Assembly: GCA_016124535.1 (NCBI GenBank)
Contig: WGNK01000017.1
Coordinates: forward strand, 62,001-126,000
Length of the DNA: 64,000 bases
Direction of reading: 5' to 3'
From: Azospirillum sp.
GTDB taxonomy: Bacteria > Pseudomonadota > Alphaproteobacteria > Azospirillales > Azospirillaceae
This document shows positions 63,459 through 64,000 of the stretch, one piece after another; the first letter of the stretch is position 1; each line of letters begins with the position of its first letter. The position numbers and the translations under genes were made by a program. The notes under the pieces were generated by a model. That model was not told where the DNA came from, searched no databases, and saw only the letters and a program-made list of their open reading frames with translations.

Positions 63459-64000
63459 TCAACGGGTTTTAGTTTTTCCCGCCACTGGTTCTGCCACTGG
63501 TGGCGTTCGTCGCGATCGGTCTAACGCCTGCTTCGCTCCCACCAGATGCTCCGGAGAGTGGTGAGCGTAACGCTCTGTCGTGGTCGACATACTGTGACCG
63601 AGCCATCCGGCAATGTCCCAAAGCGGCACGCCGGCCATGGCGAGCCAGGTGCCGCAAGTGTGTCGAAGGGTGTGGGGTGTTACGTCGTCGAATCCGGCCC
63701 GGGCACAGGCACTGGCGAATGAGCGTTTCACACTGCCGAGTCTTTTCCCATTTTCTGTAATGACGTACGGACCGACGGCACGGCGCTGTGCTCGCCTTAG
63801 AGCCGCCGCTAAGTGTCGTGGTAGCGGCATTCGAGCCCGACCTTTCGATGTCCTTCGACGGCCAGGTGGGTTGAGGTCAATGGTATTCCGAACAAAATCA
63901 ATCTGAGGCCAGGTGATGTCCAGGATCGCAGAAACCCTGGCACCTGTATAAAGAGCAATCCTTATGAAGAGTGGTAGATGGTTCCGGGCTTGATCATCTC
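63459..64000 (-). CDS. Tyrosine recombinase/phage-type integrase (5' end cut by window)
   Basis: An open frame from the right edge runs leftward to the stop at 63459, giving 179 visible residues of the C-terminal catalytic domain. The residues of the family are present: R in LYTGARVSAILD, H..R in HTLRHTCGTWL, H in WLGHS, and the nucleophile Y in ERYAHHSP. The N-terminal arm-binding and core-binding domains lie outside. It reads toward the 3' end of tRNA-Val, as usual for an element integrated there. Confidence 0.9.
   Translation of the reverse strand, partial: DDQARNHLPLFIRIALYTGARVSAILDITWPQIDFVRNTIDLNPPGRRRTSKGRARMPLPRHLAAALRRAQRRAVGPYVITENGKRLGSVKRSFASACARAGFDDVTPHTLRHTCGTWLAMAGVPLWDIAGWLGHSMSTTTERYAHHSPEHLVGAKQALDRSRRTPPVAEPVAGKTKTR

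Overview
The window is a GC-rich stretch of a Gram-negative chromosome, most likely from an alphaproteobacterium. The case for this rests on the order lysC / nitronate monooxygenase-like gene / ptsP / rodZ / ispG on one strand, together with kdsA, a biotin-dependent carboxylase alpha subunit, an ExoD-like protein, a CoxE-like VWA protein and a NodT-type outer-membrane factor. Assignment to Rhodospirillales-like bacteria is inference; no rRNA is present. Most genes are ordinary core functions, with three accessory-looking zones.

Left arm (1-9.1 kb): a leftward catabolic cluster holds a GntR/FadR-type regulator, a 3-hydroxyisobutyrate dehydrogenase-like enzyme, a mandelonitrile-lyase-like cupin and a lactonase-type metallo-beta-lactamase cut by the window edge. 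Two matching 13-bp palindromic sites lie upstream of the regulator and of the dehydrogenase. Next come a decayed IS4-family transposase, two related small exported proteins flanking a DMT transporter, an L-lactate permease and a pentapeptide-repeat protein.

Centre-left (9.4-24.6 kb): a PAS/GGDEF/EAL protein is followed by the leftward run ispG, rodZ, ptsP, nitronate monooxygenase and lysC. Then come a broken DJ-1/PfpI gene, an acidic hypothetical protein, a glycosyltransferase, a LytM-type M23 peptidase and a NodT-type outer-membrane factor.

Centre (25.2-38.9 kb): this is the standout. One 3434-residue protein is built from about 90 short beta-strand repeats of 25, 26, 46 or 47 residues. These are organised into two larger blocks: a 192-residue block present ten times and a 170-residue block present five times plus one truncated copy. 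It ends in RTX-like repeats and a type I secretion-type C-terminus. A strong intrinsic terminator follows, then a PrtD-type ABC transporter and an HlyD-type adaptor. A perfect 20-bp tandem duplication at the ABC/HlyD junction makes a seven-codon relay frame that keeps ATGA stop-start overlaps on both sides. With the divergently transcribed outer-membrane factor upstream, all parts of a type I secretion system lie together.

Right half (39-63.2 kb): these are housekeeping and small accessory genes: acuI-like reductase, methyltransferase, VWA protein, class II amidotransferase, exoD, CBS protein, an anti-sigma/STAS pair, orphan sugar-binding protein, M17 aminopeptidase, GST, kdsA, lytic transglycosylase, DEAD helicase plus cold-shock protein, two small exported proteins, acylphosphatase plus pccA, and another DMT transporter. 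A notable operon couples purD by ATGA overlap to a ligase-ACP-acyltransferase fusion, which is itself ATGA-coupled to a DUF2252 protein.

Right edge (63.36-64 kb): a tRNA-Val(GAC) is followed by a tyrosine recombinase reading toward it and running off the window, the usual mark of an integrated element beginning at a tRNA gene.
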